Below are positions 44,235-52,880 of a stretch of DNA of 64,000 nt, one piece after another. Made by a program: the position numbers and the translations under genes. Origin of the DNA: CAXNKH01 sp049296795 (GTDB taxonomy: Bacteria; Pseudomonadota; Gammaproteobacteria; Burkholderiales; Burkholderiaceae_C). The notes beneath the pieces were generated by a model that was given only the letters and a program-made list of their open reading frames with translations, was not told the DNA's origin and did not search any database. Position 1 is the first letter of the stretch, and each line of letters begins with the position of its first letter. The DNA is taken from the NCBI GenBank assembly GCA_049296795.1, contig JBAQTC010000054.1, positions 186,001 to 250,000 of the forward strand. Direction: 5' to 3'.

Positions 44235-45076
44235 AGTCGCCCTCCTGGACTTTGTTCCGCTTGGCGCGGACTCAAACCGAAATCTTGCTCGACCGACACG
44301 CCGGGGTAATGAAATCGGACCGGTCCATCAGGCAGGGCGTTGACATATTGAAAAACCAGAGGGTCAACACTTTTCCGAACTTCATCCGGCGTTCCTTGAG
44401 CCGCTATTTTTCCGTTGGCCAAAATGATGATGTGGTCGGCGATTGAAAAAGTTTGCTCGAGTTCATGCGACACGAAAATACTGGTCAAACCCATTGAATC
44501 ATTCAGGTGCCGAATTAATCGGGCTGCCGTTCCTAAAGAAATCGGGTCCAAGCCGGAAAAGGGCTCGTCATACATCACCAATTCCGGGTCCAGCGCGATG
44601 GCTCTCGCCAAGGCAATGCGTCGCGCCATGCCACCCGAGACTTCACTGGGCATCAAATCACGGGCACCGCGCAAGCCCACAGCATTGAGTTTCATCAGAA
44701 CGATGTCTTTAATCAGCGCCTCCGATAAATCGGTGTGCTCCCGCAGCGGAAAGGCCACATTCTCAAACACGGACAGATCGGCAAACAGGGCGCCAAACTG
44801 GAACAACATGCCCATGCGTCTACGCGCTGCGTACAAACCGGCCTGATCAAGCTGGCCAATATCCTGAGAATCAAACAGCAGTTCGCCGCTTTGAGCCCGG
44901 TTCTGACCGCCAATCAAGCGCAGAATCGTGGTTTTGCCGCCGCCAGAGGCTCCCATCAGGGCGGTCACCTTGCCTTTGGGAACGGACAGGCTGATGTCGT
45001 CCAAGATAACCCGATCCCCATAAGCAAAGGTCAGGTGATTGAGTTCAACCAAGGATTCTCGAGGATCTGTGTACAT
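44231..45076 (-). CDS. mlaF: ABC transporter ATP-binding protein MlaF
   Basis: 281 residues from the ATG at 45076 (MYTDPRESLVELNHLTFAYG). Walker A GASGGGKTT near 43, Q-loop FQFGALFADLSVFENVAFP, the signature SEVSGGMARR, Walker B LVMYDEPFSGLDPI. Energises phospholipid movement through MlaFEDB. A TTG three codons upstream is an alternative start. First gene of the long minus-strand array; a promoter is proposed at 45108-45135. Confidence 0.95.
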   Translation of the reverse strand: MYTDPRESLVELNHLTFAYGDRVILDDISLSVPKGKVTALMGASGGGKTTILRLIGGQNRAQSGELLFDSQDIGQLDQAGLYAARRRMGMLFQFGALFADLSVFENVAFPLREHTDLSEALIKDIVLMKLNAVGLRGARDLMPSEVSGGMARRIALARAIALDPELVMYDEPFSGLDPISLGTAARLIRHLNDSMGLTSIFVSHELEQTFSIADHIIILANGKIAAQGTPDEVRKSVDPLVFQYVNALPDGPVRFHYPGVSVEQDFGLSPRQAEQSPGGRL

Positions 45077-45107
45077 AGGTGGCAAAGCCGATCGTCACGG
45101 CTTGTGC

Positions 45108-45135
45108 ATCATAAGGGATTACACCTATTCGGAAA
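45108..45135 (-). promoter_or_regulatory. Candidate promoter of the mla operon, with overlapping palindrome
   Basis: On the minus strand TTTCCG (45130-45135), 16 bases, TATGAT (45108-45113), giving a leader of about 25 bases to mlaF. The -35 is embedded in the palindrome TTCGGAAACCGAA (45128-45140, plus strand), which could be an operator. Confidence 0.45.
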
Positions 45136-45144
45136 CCGAACACA

Positions 45145-46611
45145 TCATCGTGGTAGATCGCTCGCACCCATCAGATACTCGTCGATCGCCCGCGCCGCCT
45201 GGCGTCCCTCGCGGATCGCCCACACCACCAAGCTCTGACCACGACGGATGTCACCGGCGGCAAACACGTTGGGAATGTTGGTCGCATAACCACCTTCAAA
45301 GTCGGTGCTGGCCTTGGCGTTACCCCGGCCGTCCTTGGCAACACCAAAAGCGTCGAGCACCATGGCCACCGGACTGACAAAACCCATGGCGAGCAAGACC
45401 AAATCGGCCTTGAGGATCTGCTCGCTACCAGCGACTTCGATCATCTTGCCGTCTTTCCATTCGACTCTGACGGTTTTAACGCCCGTCACCTTGTCCTTTT
45501 CACCCAAGAACTCCTTGGTCGCAATAGCAAACTCGCGCTCACACCCCTCGTCATGGCTGGAGCTGGTCCTCAATTTGATCGGCCAGTAAGGCCAGGTCAT
45601 AGGCCGATTCTCTTCTGCCGGTGGCTCGGGCATCACTTCGAATTGGGTCACGCTGAGCGCACCATGGCGATTACTCGTACCGACACAATCCGAGCCGGTG
45701 TCACCGCCACCGATCACAATCACATGCTTGCCATCAGCACGCAGCTGATTTTCCAGCGTATCGCCCGCATTGACTTTATTTTGCTGAGGCAGGAATTCCA
45801 TCGCGAAATAAATCCCATCGAGATCGCGCCCGGGTACCGGCAGATCACGCGATTGTTCGGCGCCGCCAGTCAAAAGCACAGCATCGAAGTCTTTTTGCAA
45901 CTGAGCTGGCGAGACGCACTCTTTGGCCCAGTTGGTGACCTTCGAACCCTTGGGCAACTCGCCAACCATGACACCCGTGCGAAAGTTCACGCCCTCAGCC
46001 TGCATCTGGGCAACCCGCCGGTCAATATGCGATTTCTCCATCTTGAAATCAGGAATGCCGTAGCGCAACAGTCCGCCGATACGGTCATTTTTTTCGAACA
46101 AAGTCACCTCATGACCGACCCGCGCCAACTGTTGAGCTGCTGCCATCCCGGCCGGCCCCGCACCGACAACCGCCACTTTTTTGCCGGTTTTGAATTTCGA
46201 AACCTGGGGTTGAACCCACTGCTCGGACCAGCCACGGTCGATGATGGCGTGTTCGATCGACTTGATCCCCACGGCATCGTCATTGACATTCAGTGTGCAA
46301 GCCGCTTCACACGGGGCCGGGCAAATTCTTCCCGTGAACTCCGGGAAATTGTTGGTGGAATGGAGCACGTCGAGTGCGTTTTTCCAGTCACCCCGGTACA
46401 CCAGATCGTTGAAGTCGGGAATGATGTTATTGACTGGGCAACCGCTGTTGCAAAATGGCGTGCCGCAGTCCATGCAACGCGCGCCTTGTATTTTTGCCTG
46501 GCTGTCATCCAGCCCAATCACGAATTCCGAATAATGCTTCAAGCGTTGAGCAACCGGCTTATAGCCCTCTTCAATACGCTCGTACTCCATAAAACCTGTG
46601 ACTTTTCCCAT
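45145..46611 (-). CDS. gltD: Glutamate synthase (NADPH) small subunit
   Basis: FAD/NADPH subunit that passes electrons to GltB. 488 residues: N-terminal Fe-S cysteine clusters (CMDCGTPFCNSGC, CPAPCEAAC), FAD-binding VVGAGPAGMAAAQQL and NADPH-binding VIGGGDTGSDCVG. 86 bases after gltB on the same strand. Confidence 0.96.
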   Translation of the reverse strand: MGKVTGFMEYERIEEGYKPVAQRLKHYSEFVIGLDDSQAKIQGARCMDCGTPFCNSGCPVNNIIPDFNDLVYRGDWKNALDVLHSTNNFPEFTGRICPAPCEAACTLNVNDDAVGIKSIEHAIIDRGWSEQWVQPQVSKFKTGKKVAVVGAGPAGMAAAQQLARVGHEVTLFEKNDRIGGLLRYGIPDFKMEKSHIDRRVAQMQAEGVNFRTGVMVGELPKGSKVTNWAKECVSPAQLQKDFDAVLLTGGAEQSRDLPVPGRDLDGIYFAMEFLPQQNKVNAGDTLENQLRADGKHVIVIGGGDTGSDCVGTSNRHGALSVTQFEVMPEPPAEENRPMTWPYWPIKLRTSSSHDEGCEREFAIATKEFLGEKDKVTGVKTVRVEWKDGKMIEVAGSEQILKADLVLLAMGFVSPVAMVLDAFGVAKDGRGNAKASTDFEGGYATNIPNVFAAGDIRRGQSLVVWAIREGRQAARAIDEYLMGASDLPR

Positions 46612-46697
46612 GACTATGTCCCTCTTGAGAATTTACGCGACAAGGACCCGCCACTTCACGTGTGCTTGCCTTGTCCTTGTGGTGTTAAAAATCCTGA

Positions 46698-49600
46698 TTA
46701 TTTAACGTCAACCGCAACCGGGGCCGACTCGGCCAGCGCCGCTTTGCGAGCAGCCATTTCGCCCAAAGCACGCTTGTATTCGTTAGGGAAAACCTTGACG
46801 AATTTGCTGCGCGACTCGGCCCAGTTGTCCAGTAGTGCGCGCGCGCGCTTGCTTCCGGTCCAGCGGTTATGGTCTTCCAGCAGTTTCTTAAGTTGCGCTT
46901 CATCGGTCTGCCCAAAATGCCAGCTGGCTGGGTCCGACACGGCCTGCTGCTCCATCGAACTCAACACCTTATCCATGGACACCATGGCGGTGTTGCAACG
47001 CGTTGCAAATTCGCCATCCTCATCGTAAACATAGGCCAGTCCACCACTCATGCCTGCCGCGAAATTGCGTCCAGTCTTACCCAGCACGGCGACCGTGCCA
47101 CCCGTCATGTACTCGCAACCATGGTCACCAGTTCCCTCAACCACCGCTTTGGCGCCCGACAGCCGTACGGCGAAACGCTCGCCCGCTACACCACTGAAAA
47201 AAGCTTCTCCGCTGGTCGCGCCATACATCACGGTATTGCCAACGATGGTGTTGCGAATCGCTTCGCCGCGGAAATCAATACTGGGTCGAACCACGACACG
47301 ACCGCCGCTCAAGCCCTTGCCGGTGTAGTCGTTGGCGTCCCCAATCAGGTAAAGCGTGATGCCACGCGCCAAGAACGCGCCAAAGGACTGACCACCGGTT
47401 CCTTCGAGCTGAATCCGAATCGTGTCATCGGGCAAGCCTTCGGGGTGGACCTTGGTTAGCGCACCCGAGAGCATGGCACCGACCGAACGATTAACGTTAC
47501 GGGCAATTTCCATGAACTGAACTTTTTCGCCCTTGTCAATGGCGGCCCTGGACTTGGCAATCAACACATTGTCGAGCGCACGCTCCAGGCCATGCTCTTG
47601 CTGCTCGGTATGGAAGCGCGATACATCAGCGGGTACGTTGGGCTGGGCAAAAAGACGGTTGAAATCCAGTCCCTTGGCTTTCCAATGCGCTATGCCCTTG
47701 CGGGTATCGAGCAAATCGGATCGGCCAATCAAGTCGTCAAAGTTTCGGATGCCGAGCTGGGCCATGATCTGGCGCACTTCTTCGGCCACGAAGAAAAAGT
47801 AATTCACCACATGCTCGGGCTTGCCCGAGAATTTCTTACGCAGCAAAGGGTCTTGTGTTGCCACACCGACCGGGCAGGTATTGAGGTGGCATTTTCGCAT
47901 CATGATGCAGCCCTCCACCACCAGTGGCGCCGTGGCAAAACCAAACTCATCAGCGCCGAGCAAGGCGCCAATCGCCACATCACGGCCGGTCTTCATCTGG
48001 CCGTCAGCCTGGACCCTAATCCGGCTGCGTAAACGATTCAACACCAAGGTTTGCTGGGTTTCGGCCAATCCAATTTCCCACGGGCTACCTGCATGCTTGA
48101 TGGAGGACCAGGGCGAGGCACCAGTTCCTCCATCGTGACCAGCAATCACCACATGATCGCTCTTGCACTTGGCCACCCCAGCGGCAATAGTTCCAACACC
48201 GATCTCGCTGACCAGCTTCACGCTGATACTCGAATGCGGGGCAACGTTTTTCAAGTCGTGAATCAGCTGTGCCAGGTCTTCGATCGAATAAATATCATGG
48301 TGCGGTGGTGGAGAAATCAGCCCCACGCCAGGCACCGAGTGCCGCAATCTGCCGATGTACTCCGACACCTTGCCGCCGGGCAGCTGGCCGCCTTCACCCG
48401 GCTTGGCGCCTTGGGCCATCTTGATCTGGATCTGATCAGCACTGCTGAGGTATTCCGCAGTCACACCAAAGCGACCCGAAGCCACTTGCTTGATTTTGGA
48501 ACGCAGGGAGTCCCCCGCTTGCAACGGCATATCCACCTCGACTTGCGCCGCGCCGATGACGCTTTTGAGCGACTCGCCTTGCTTGATCGGGATGCCTTTG
48601 AGTTCCTGACGGTAGCGAGCCGGGTCTTCTCCGCCCTCACCCGTGTTGCTTTTGCCGCCGATCCGGTTCATGGCCACCGCCAACGTGGCGTGCGCTTCGG
48701 TGCTGATCGATCCCAGCGACATGGCTCCTGTGGCAAAACGCTTGACAATGTCTTTGGCGGACTCCACTTCATCCACCGGAATGGCTTTAGAGGGATCAAT
48801 TTTGAATTCAAACAAACCGCGCAAGGTCATGTGGCGACGGTTCTGGTCGTTGATCAGTTGCGCATATTCCTTGTAGGTATTCCAGTTGTTGGCCCGCGTG
48901 CTGTGTTGCAACTTGGCAATCGCATCGGGTGTCCACATATGCTCTTCGCCACGGACTCGCCAGGCATATTCACCGCCGGTATCGAGTCGATTGAGCAGCA
49001 CCGGGTCGTCGCTGAAAGCGGCTTTGTGCATGCGAATCGCTTCAGCTGCAATCTCAAACACGCCTATGCCTTCGATTCGACTCGGCGTCCCCGTGAAGTA
49101 CTTGGAAATCGTTTCATTGCTCAGACCGATGGCCTCAAACAACTGCGCGCCGCAATAGCTCATGTAGGTTGACACGCCCATTTTGGACATGATCTTGGAC
49201 AGGCCTTTGCCGACCGCCTTGATATAGTTGTAAATCGCTTTGTCGGCACTCAATTCCCCAGCCAGCTCCTGGTGCATTGCCGCCAAGGTTTCCATCGCCA
49301 AGTAGGGGTGTACGGCTTCGGCACCGTAGCCCGCTAGCACGCCAAAGTGGTGCACTTCACGCGCCGAACCGGTTTCAACCACCAACCCTGCCGTGGTGCG
49401 CAAGCCCTCGCGGACCAGGTGCTGATGAATCGCGCTCAGCGCCAGCAACGCCGGGATAGCCAACTGGGTAGCACTGACTTGCCGATCGCTGATGATCAGA
49501 ATATTTTTGCCGCCCTTGATCGCATCCACGCTTTCGGCACACAGCGATGCCAACTTGGCCTCAATCCCCTCATGTCCCCAGTCCAGTGGGTAGCAGATGT

Positions 49601-51437
49601 CCAAGACGTAGCTGCGAAACTTACCTTGGGTGTATTTCTCAATTTCTCGCAATTTCGCCATATCGGCGAAATCCAGGATGGGCTGGCTGACTTCAAGTCG
49701 CATCGGAGGATTGACTTGGTTGATATCCAGCAAATTCGGCTTGGGGCCGATGAAGGACACCAAGGACATCACAATGGCTTCCCGAATCGGATCGATAGGC
49801 GGGTTGGTCACCTGAGCAAACAACTGCTTGAAGTAGTTGTAGAGCGGTTTGTTTTTGTCCGACAAAACCGCCAGCGGGCTGTCGTTGCCCATGGAGCCGA
49901 TTCCTTCTTCACCCGACTGAGCCATCGGCGCCATCAAGAACTTGATGTCCTCTTGTGTATAGCCGAATGCCTGTTGCCGGTCTAGCAGAGAAGCTGCCGG
50001 ATCGATTGGAAGTGTTGCGCCTGCTGTGTTGTCTTTCGATTCGGCCCCAGACTCAAGCTGCACATCGTCGAGCTTGATGCGCAGGTTTTCAATCCACTGT
50101 TTGTAGGGCTTGCTTTGCGCCAAATTCGACTTGAGTTCCTCGTCATCGATCATTCGACCCTGTTCCAGATCGATCAAGAACATCTTGCCTGGTTGGAGCC
50201 GCCATTTACGAACAATCTTGTTTTCAGGAACCGGCAAAACCCCAGATTCCGAACCCATGATCACCAGATCGTCATCGGTGATGCAATAGCGCGATGGACG
50301 CAGGCCGTTGCGGTCCAGTGTGGCCCCGATTTGCCGTCCGTCGGTGAACACAATGGAAGCCGGCCCATCCCAAGGCTCAAGCATGGCCGCGTGGTATTCA
50401 TAAAAAGCTTTGCGGCGCTGATCCATGGTGGCGTGCTGCTCCCAGGGCTCAGGAATCATCATCATCACAGCTTGACTGATGGGATAGCCCGCCATCGTCA
50501 ACAACTCCAAACAATTGTCAAAGGTTGCGGTATCAGACTGTCCAGCAAAACTGATTGGATAGAGTTTTTGTAAATCGGCGCCCAGAACCGGTGAACTCAT
50601 CACCCCTTCGCGCGCCTTCATCCAGTTGTAATTGCCCTTAACGGTGTTGATCTCACCGTTATGCGCCACATAGCGATAAGGATGGGCCAGCGGCCATTCG
50701 GGGAACGTGTTGGTCGAAAAACGCTGATGTACCAAGCCCAGCGCCGAGACGCAACGGGGGTCTTGCAAATCCAGGAAGTAGGTGCCGACCTGATCGGCCA
50801 ACAACAGGCCTTTGTAGACCACGGTCCTGCTCGACATGCTGGGAACGTAATATTCTTTGCTGTGCGTGAGCTTCAAGCGCTGGATGTTGGCGCTGCACGT
50901 TTTGCGAATCACATAGAGCTTGCGCTCCAGCGCGTCCTGCACAATCACATCATTGCCGCGACCGATAAACACCTGACGCAGCACTGGCTCCTTGGCGCGA
51001 ACCGTCGGCGACATCGGCATGTCACGGTTAACAGGCACGTCGCGCCAGCCCAGAAGCACTTGCCCCTCAAGCTTGATCGCGCGTTCCATCTCCTGCTCAC
51101 AAGCCAGGCGAGAAGCATTTTCCTTGGGCAAGAAGATCATACCGACGCCATATTCGCCTGGGGGCGGCAAGATCACGCCCTGCTTGGCCATTTCTTCACG
51201 GTACAGGCCATCGGGTAACTGAATCAGAATCCCGGCGCCATCACCCATGAGTTTGTCAGCACCCACTGCGCCCCTATGATCCAAATTTTCAAGGATTTTC
51301 AATCCTTGCTGAACAATGGAGTGGCTTTTTTCACCCCGGATATGGGCAACAAAACCCACTCCACAAGCGTCATGCTCGTTGGCCGTTGAATACAAACCGT
51401 TGTCTTGAAGGTACTTGATCTCTGCAGCCGTGGTCAT
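46698..51437 (-). CDS. gltB: Glutamate synthase (NADPH) large subunit
   Basis: Converts glutamine plus 2-oxoglutarate to two glutamates. About 1579 residues from the ATG at 51437, preceded by GGAG. A 24-residue propeptide ends at the nucleophile in DACGVGFVAH (C25), starting the class II glutaminase domain. The central and FMN domains follow (GGKSNTGEGGEDPARY, HDGGTGASPW), the [3Fe-4S] ligands are in CIMMRKCHLNTCPVG, and the C-terminal GXGXG beta-helix is intact. A promoter at 51473-51501 lies 3 bp from a RAYT-type mobile element. Confidence 0.97.
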   Translation of the reverse strand: MTTAAEIKYLQDNGLYSTANEHDACGVGFVAHIRGEKSHSIVQQGLKILENLDHRGAVGADKLMGDGAGILIQLPDGLYREEMAKQGVILPPPGEYGVGMIFLPKENASRLACEQEMERAIKLEGQVLLGWRDVPVNRDMPMSPTVRAKEPVLRQVFIGRGNDVIVQDALERKLYVIRKTCSANIQRLKLTHSKEYYVPSMSSRTVVYKGLLLADQVGTYFLDLQDPRCVSALGLVHQRFSTNTFPEWPLAHPYRYVAHNGEINTVKGNYNWMKAREGVMSSPVLGADLQKLYPISFAGQSDTATFDNCLELLTMAGYPISQAVMMMIPEPWEQHATMDQRRKAFYEYHAAMLEPWDGPASIVFTDGRQIGATLDRNGLRPSRYCITDDDLVIMGSESGVLPVPENKIVRKWRLQPGKMFLIDLEQGRMIDDEELKSNLAQSKPYKQWIENLRIKLDDVQLESGAESKDNTAGATLPIDPAASLLDRQQAFGYTQEDIKFLMAPMAQSGEEGIGSMGNDSPLAVLSDKNKPLYNYFKQLFAQVTNPPIDPIREAIVMSLVSFIGPKPNLLDINQVNPPMRLEVSQPILDFADMAKLREIEKYTQGKFRSYVLDICYPLDWGHEGIEAKLASLCAESVDAIKGGKNILIISDRQVSATQLAIPALLALSAIHQHLVREGLRTTAGLVVETGSAREVHHFGVLAGYGAEAVHPYLAMETLAAMHQELAGELSADKAIYNYIKAVGKGLSKIMSKMGVSTYMSYCGAQLFEAIGLSNETISKYFTGTPSRIEGIGVFEIAAEAIRMHKAAFSDDPVLLNRLDTGGEYAWRVRGEEHMWTPDAIAKLQHSTRANNWNTYKEYAQLINDQNRRHMTLRGLFEFKIDPSKAIPVDEVESAKDIVKRFATGAMSLGSISTEAHATLAVAMNRIGGKSNTGEGGEDPARYRQELKGIPIKQGESLKSVIGAAQVEVDMPLQAGDSLRSKIKQVASGRFGVTAEYLSSADQIQIKMAQGAKPGEGGQLPGGKVSEYIGRLRHSVPGVGLISPPPHHDIYSIEDLAQLIHDLKNVAPHSSISVKLVSEIGVGTIAAGVAKCKSDHVVIAGHDGGTGASPWSSIKHAGSPWEIGLAETQQTLVLNRLRSRIRVQADGQMKTGRDVAIGALLGADEFGFATAPLVVEGCIMMRKCHLNTCPVGVATQDPLLRKKFSGKPEHVVNYFFFVAEEVRQIMAQLGIRNFDDLIGRSDLLDTRKGIAHWKAKGLDFNRLFAQPNVPADVSRFHTEQQEHGLERALDNVLIAKSRAAIDKGEKVQFMEIARNVNRSVGAMLSGALTKVHPEGLPDDTIRIQLEGTGGQSFGAFLARGITLYLIGDANDYTGKGLSGGRVVVRPSIDFRGEAIRNTIVGNTVMYGATSGEAFFSGVAGERFAVRLSGAKAVVEGTGDHGCEYMTGGTVAVLGKTGRNFAAGMSGGLAYVYDEDGEFATRCNTAMVSMDKVLSSMEQQAVSDPASWHFGQTDEAQLKKLLEDHNRWTGSKRARALLDNWAESRSKFVKVFPNEYKRALGEMAARKAALAESAPVAVDVK

Positions 51438-51472
51438 GGTGCGCTCCTGATGCATTTTCCGAGGGGAGGTGA

Positions 51473-51501
51473 AGCATACTGCAACGCAGCTCAAAAGCCA
51501 A
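51473..51501 (-). promoter_or_regulatory. Candidate sigma-70 promoter of gltBD
   Basis: On the minus strand TTGGCT (51496-51501), 17-base spacer, TATGCT (51473-51478). The leader to the gltB ATG is about 30 bases. The left inverted repeat of the RAYT element begins at 51505, 3 bp upstream of the -35, so any activator site once located further upstream has been displaced. Confidence 0.6.
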
Positions 51502-51504
51502 GCA

Positions 51505-51526
51505 AAATAATTGGGGTCAGATTCCA
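51505..51526 (+). repeat. Left 22-bp inverted repeat of the RAYT element
   Basis: Contains TTGGGGTCAGATTCCA and is the exact reverse complement of 52353-52374. Its outer edge is 3 bp from the gltB -35 box. The next base on each side does not match. Confidence 0.9.
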
Positions 51527-51625
51527 ATTAATTCATGAAAAGTTCCGGGTAATTTTAATTAGGGACACATCAAAAACAATAGCGCCATACTGTTTATTTA
51601 TGCCATCCATCTCCAGCTACTGGCT

Positions 51626-52318
51626 TTATTTTTTAATGGCAAAAGGACGCCCTGCCTGCACTTTATGCGCCCTGCGTTCCGTTCTATTCTCCAACTCTGC
51701 AACAAAATTTCGATCTCCGAGTGCCCAGCCATGCAAGGTGGACTGTGTCAGCGCAGCCTGTTGATCCGCCGTGACTCCCGCCTGAACCCACTGCGAATAA
51801 GCAACTTCTCTTGCAAACGGCGTATTGCCCAAGCTCCAAAAAAGGGGATGCGGCGTGATAAATTTCTCATTAGCCTGGCCAATGTAATGTCGGTGACTTG
51901 ACCAAGGGTAGTCACGCGCCTGTGTCGTCAAGCCAGCGCGAACCGGATTCAGATCGATGTAGGCCATGCAAGCCATCAAGTAGGTCTCGGTCTGAATCAG
52001 TGTTGATTTATAGCGCCCCTCCCACAAGGTACCGCTGCGCTTTTGGCTGTCGTTGAAATAGCGCACATAGCGACGACCCACAGCCTGCATCATGGCGGGC
52101 AAACCTTCAGCGGTATCGGGAGTCGCCAACAAATGAAAGTGGTTGCTCATCAGCACATAGGCATGAAGCGCAACCCCAAATTTTCTGGCGCTCTCCTCCA
52201 GCAACGACAGCAGCATTTGATAATCTGCGCCTGTCGCAAAAATGGCTTGGCGGTTGTTGCCGCGTTGGATGATGTGATGCGGGTAGCCCGCTAAGGTGAG
52301 TCGCGGTAGGCGTGCCAT
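51626..52318 (-). CDS. REP-associated tyrosine transposase (Y1/HUH family)
   Basis: 230 residues of the Y1_Tnp family. HUH metal-binding motif NHFH at 59-62; the tyrosine region is RYVRYFN near 83-89; also the family-typical LPRLTLAGYPHHIIQRGNNR start and AYIDLNPVRAGL. Such proteins act on single-stranded DNA at palindromic REP-like ends. The reading frame is complete, so it may be active. It is the only mobile-element enzyme in the window. Confidence 0.9.
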   Translation of the reverse strand: MARLPRLTLAGYPHHIIQRGNNRQAIFATGADYQMLLSLLEESARKFGVALHAYVLMSNHFHLLATPDTAEGLPAMMQAVGRRYVRYFNDSQKRSGTLWEGRYKSTLIQTETYLMACMAYIDLNPVRAGLTTQARDYPWSSHRHYIGQANEKFITPHPLFWSLGNTPFAREVAYSQWVQAGVTADQQAALTQSTLHGWALGDRNFVAELENRTERRAHKVQAGRPFAIKK

Positions 52319-52319
52319 G

Positions 52320-52349
52320 ATGCTGCAAAGACTAGTTTTATCGCAGCAT
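52320..52349. repeat. Hairpin at the right end of the RAYT element
   Basis: ATGCTGC (52320-52326) and GCAGCAT (52343-52349) form a perfect 7-bp stem around a 16-base loop, directly upstream of the transposase start. It could be a transposase recognition hairpin or a 5' leader structure. Confidence 0.45.
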
Positions 52350-52352
52350 AAC

Positions 52353-52374
52353 TGGAATCTGACCCCAATTATTT
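52353..52374 (+). repeat. Right 22-bp inverted repeat of the RAYT element
   Basis: Exact reverse complement of 51505-51526. It covers the last codons of the next gene: the lipoprotein's TAA stop (52369-52371 on the minus strand) is contributed by the repeat. Confidence 0.9.
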
Positions 52375-52821
52375 CGGTGCTTTGCTTACCCTGACTTTGC
52401 CACCGGTTGTGACCAAAATGACGGCATCGCCTGCTGCCAACGTTTCGTTTCCTTTGGCTTGCACCACAGAGCGGCGTTCGCCGTTTTTGAGCTGGAGCAG
52501 AATCTCAACGGCTTCTTCCCGGGTTCCCGCACGTTCAATCACGTTGCCTGCTACCGCACCAGCCACAGCGCCCAGCACACCAACAACGGCATGCTCACGC
52601 CGGCCACCGACACTGGAACCCGCAATCGCACCCACTACGCCGCCGGCGGTCGCCCCCATGCCACTCTGGCTGCCCTCCACCGTGACCGGACGAACCGACA
52701 ACACGGTGGCGTCCTGTACGCTGGACATACGTTGCGCGTCATTGCGCTGAATGATGTCGGGGCTACTGGTAGCACAGCCCTGCAAAGCAGCAAACAAAAC
52801 CAAAAAATAATACTTTTTCAA
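52369..52821 (-). CDS. Glycine-zipper outer-membrane lipoprotein (SlyB-like)
   Basis: 150 residues with a lipoprotein signal (lipobox ending at C16, ALQGC) and a glycine-zipper 2TM region (AGGVVGAIAGSSVGGRREHAVVGV...VAGAVAGNVIE, residues about 60-95), as in SlyB/PcP-type proteins. The C-terminal domain (EILLQLKNGERRSVVQAKG) is of a family type. Function is not well established; relatives are tied to cell-envelope stress. The stop codon is in the RAYT inverted repeat, so the C-terminus may have been altered by the insertion. Confidence 0.8.
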   Translation of the reverse strand: MKKYYFLVLFAALQGCATSSPDIIQRNDAQRMSSVQDATVLSVRPVTVEGSQSGMGATAGGVVGAIAGSSVGGRREHAVVGVLGAVAGAVAGNVIERAGTREEAVEILLQLKNGERRSVVQAKGNETLAAGDAVILVTTGGKVRVSKAPK

Positions 52822-52880
52822 AACAAACCCTTTTCACAATCCAAAACAACCCGCTGAGCCGAGTGACCCGAAGTCCCCCC

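Larger units (their letters stand above)
51505..52374. mobile_element. RAYT-type insertion: Y1 transposase between 22-bp inverted repeats
   Basis: 870-bp unit. The left end 51505-51526 and the right end 52353-52374 are perfect inverted copies of a 22-bp sequence containing TTGGGGTCAGATTCCA. One transposase gene (51626-52318) fills the middle; A/T-rich DNA lies at the left and a hairpin at the right (52320-52349). No obvious target duplication was seen, in line with Y1 transposases, which do not make one. Such repeats near RAYT genes are familiar from other proteobacteria. Confidence 0.8.

Noticed and set aside
45553..47028. Long open frame on the plus strand (about 491 codons) opposite gltD and the end of gltB
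   Set aside because: It is antisense to two clear genes, has no recognisable domain and no ribosome-binding site. High GC codon bias makes such frames common here.
48051..49172. 373-codon plus-strand frame opposite gltB
   Set aside because: Lies wholly within gltB, shows no family similarity and has a composition typical of antisense frames.
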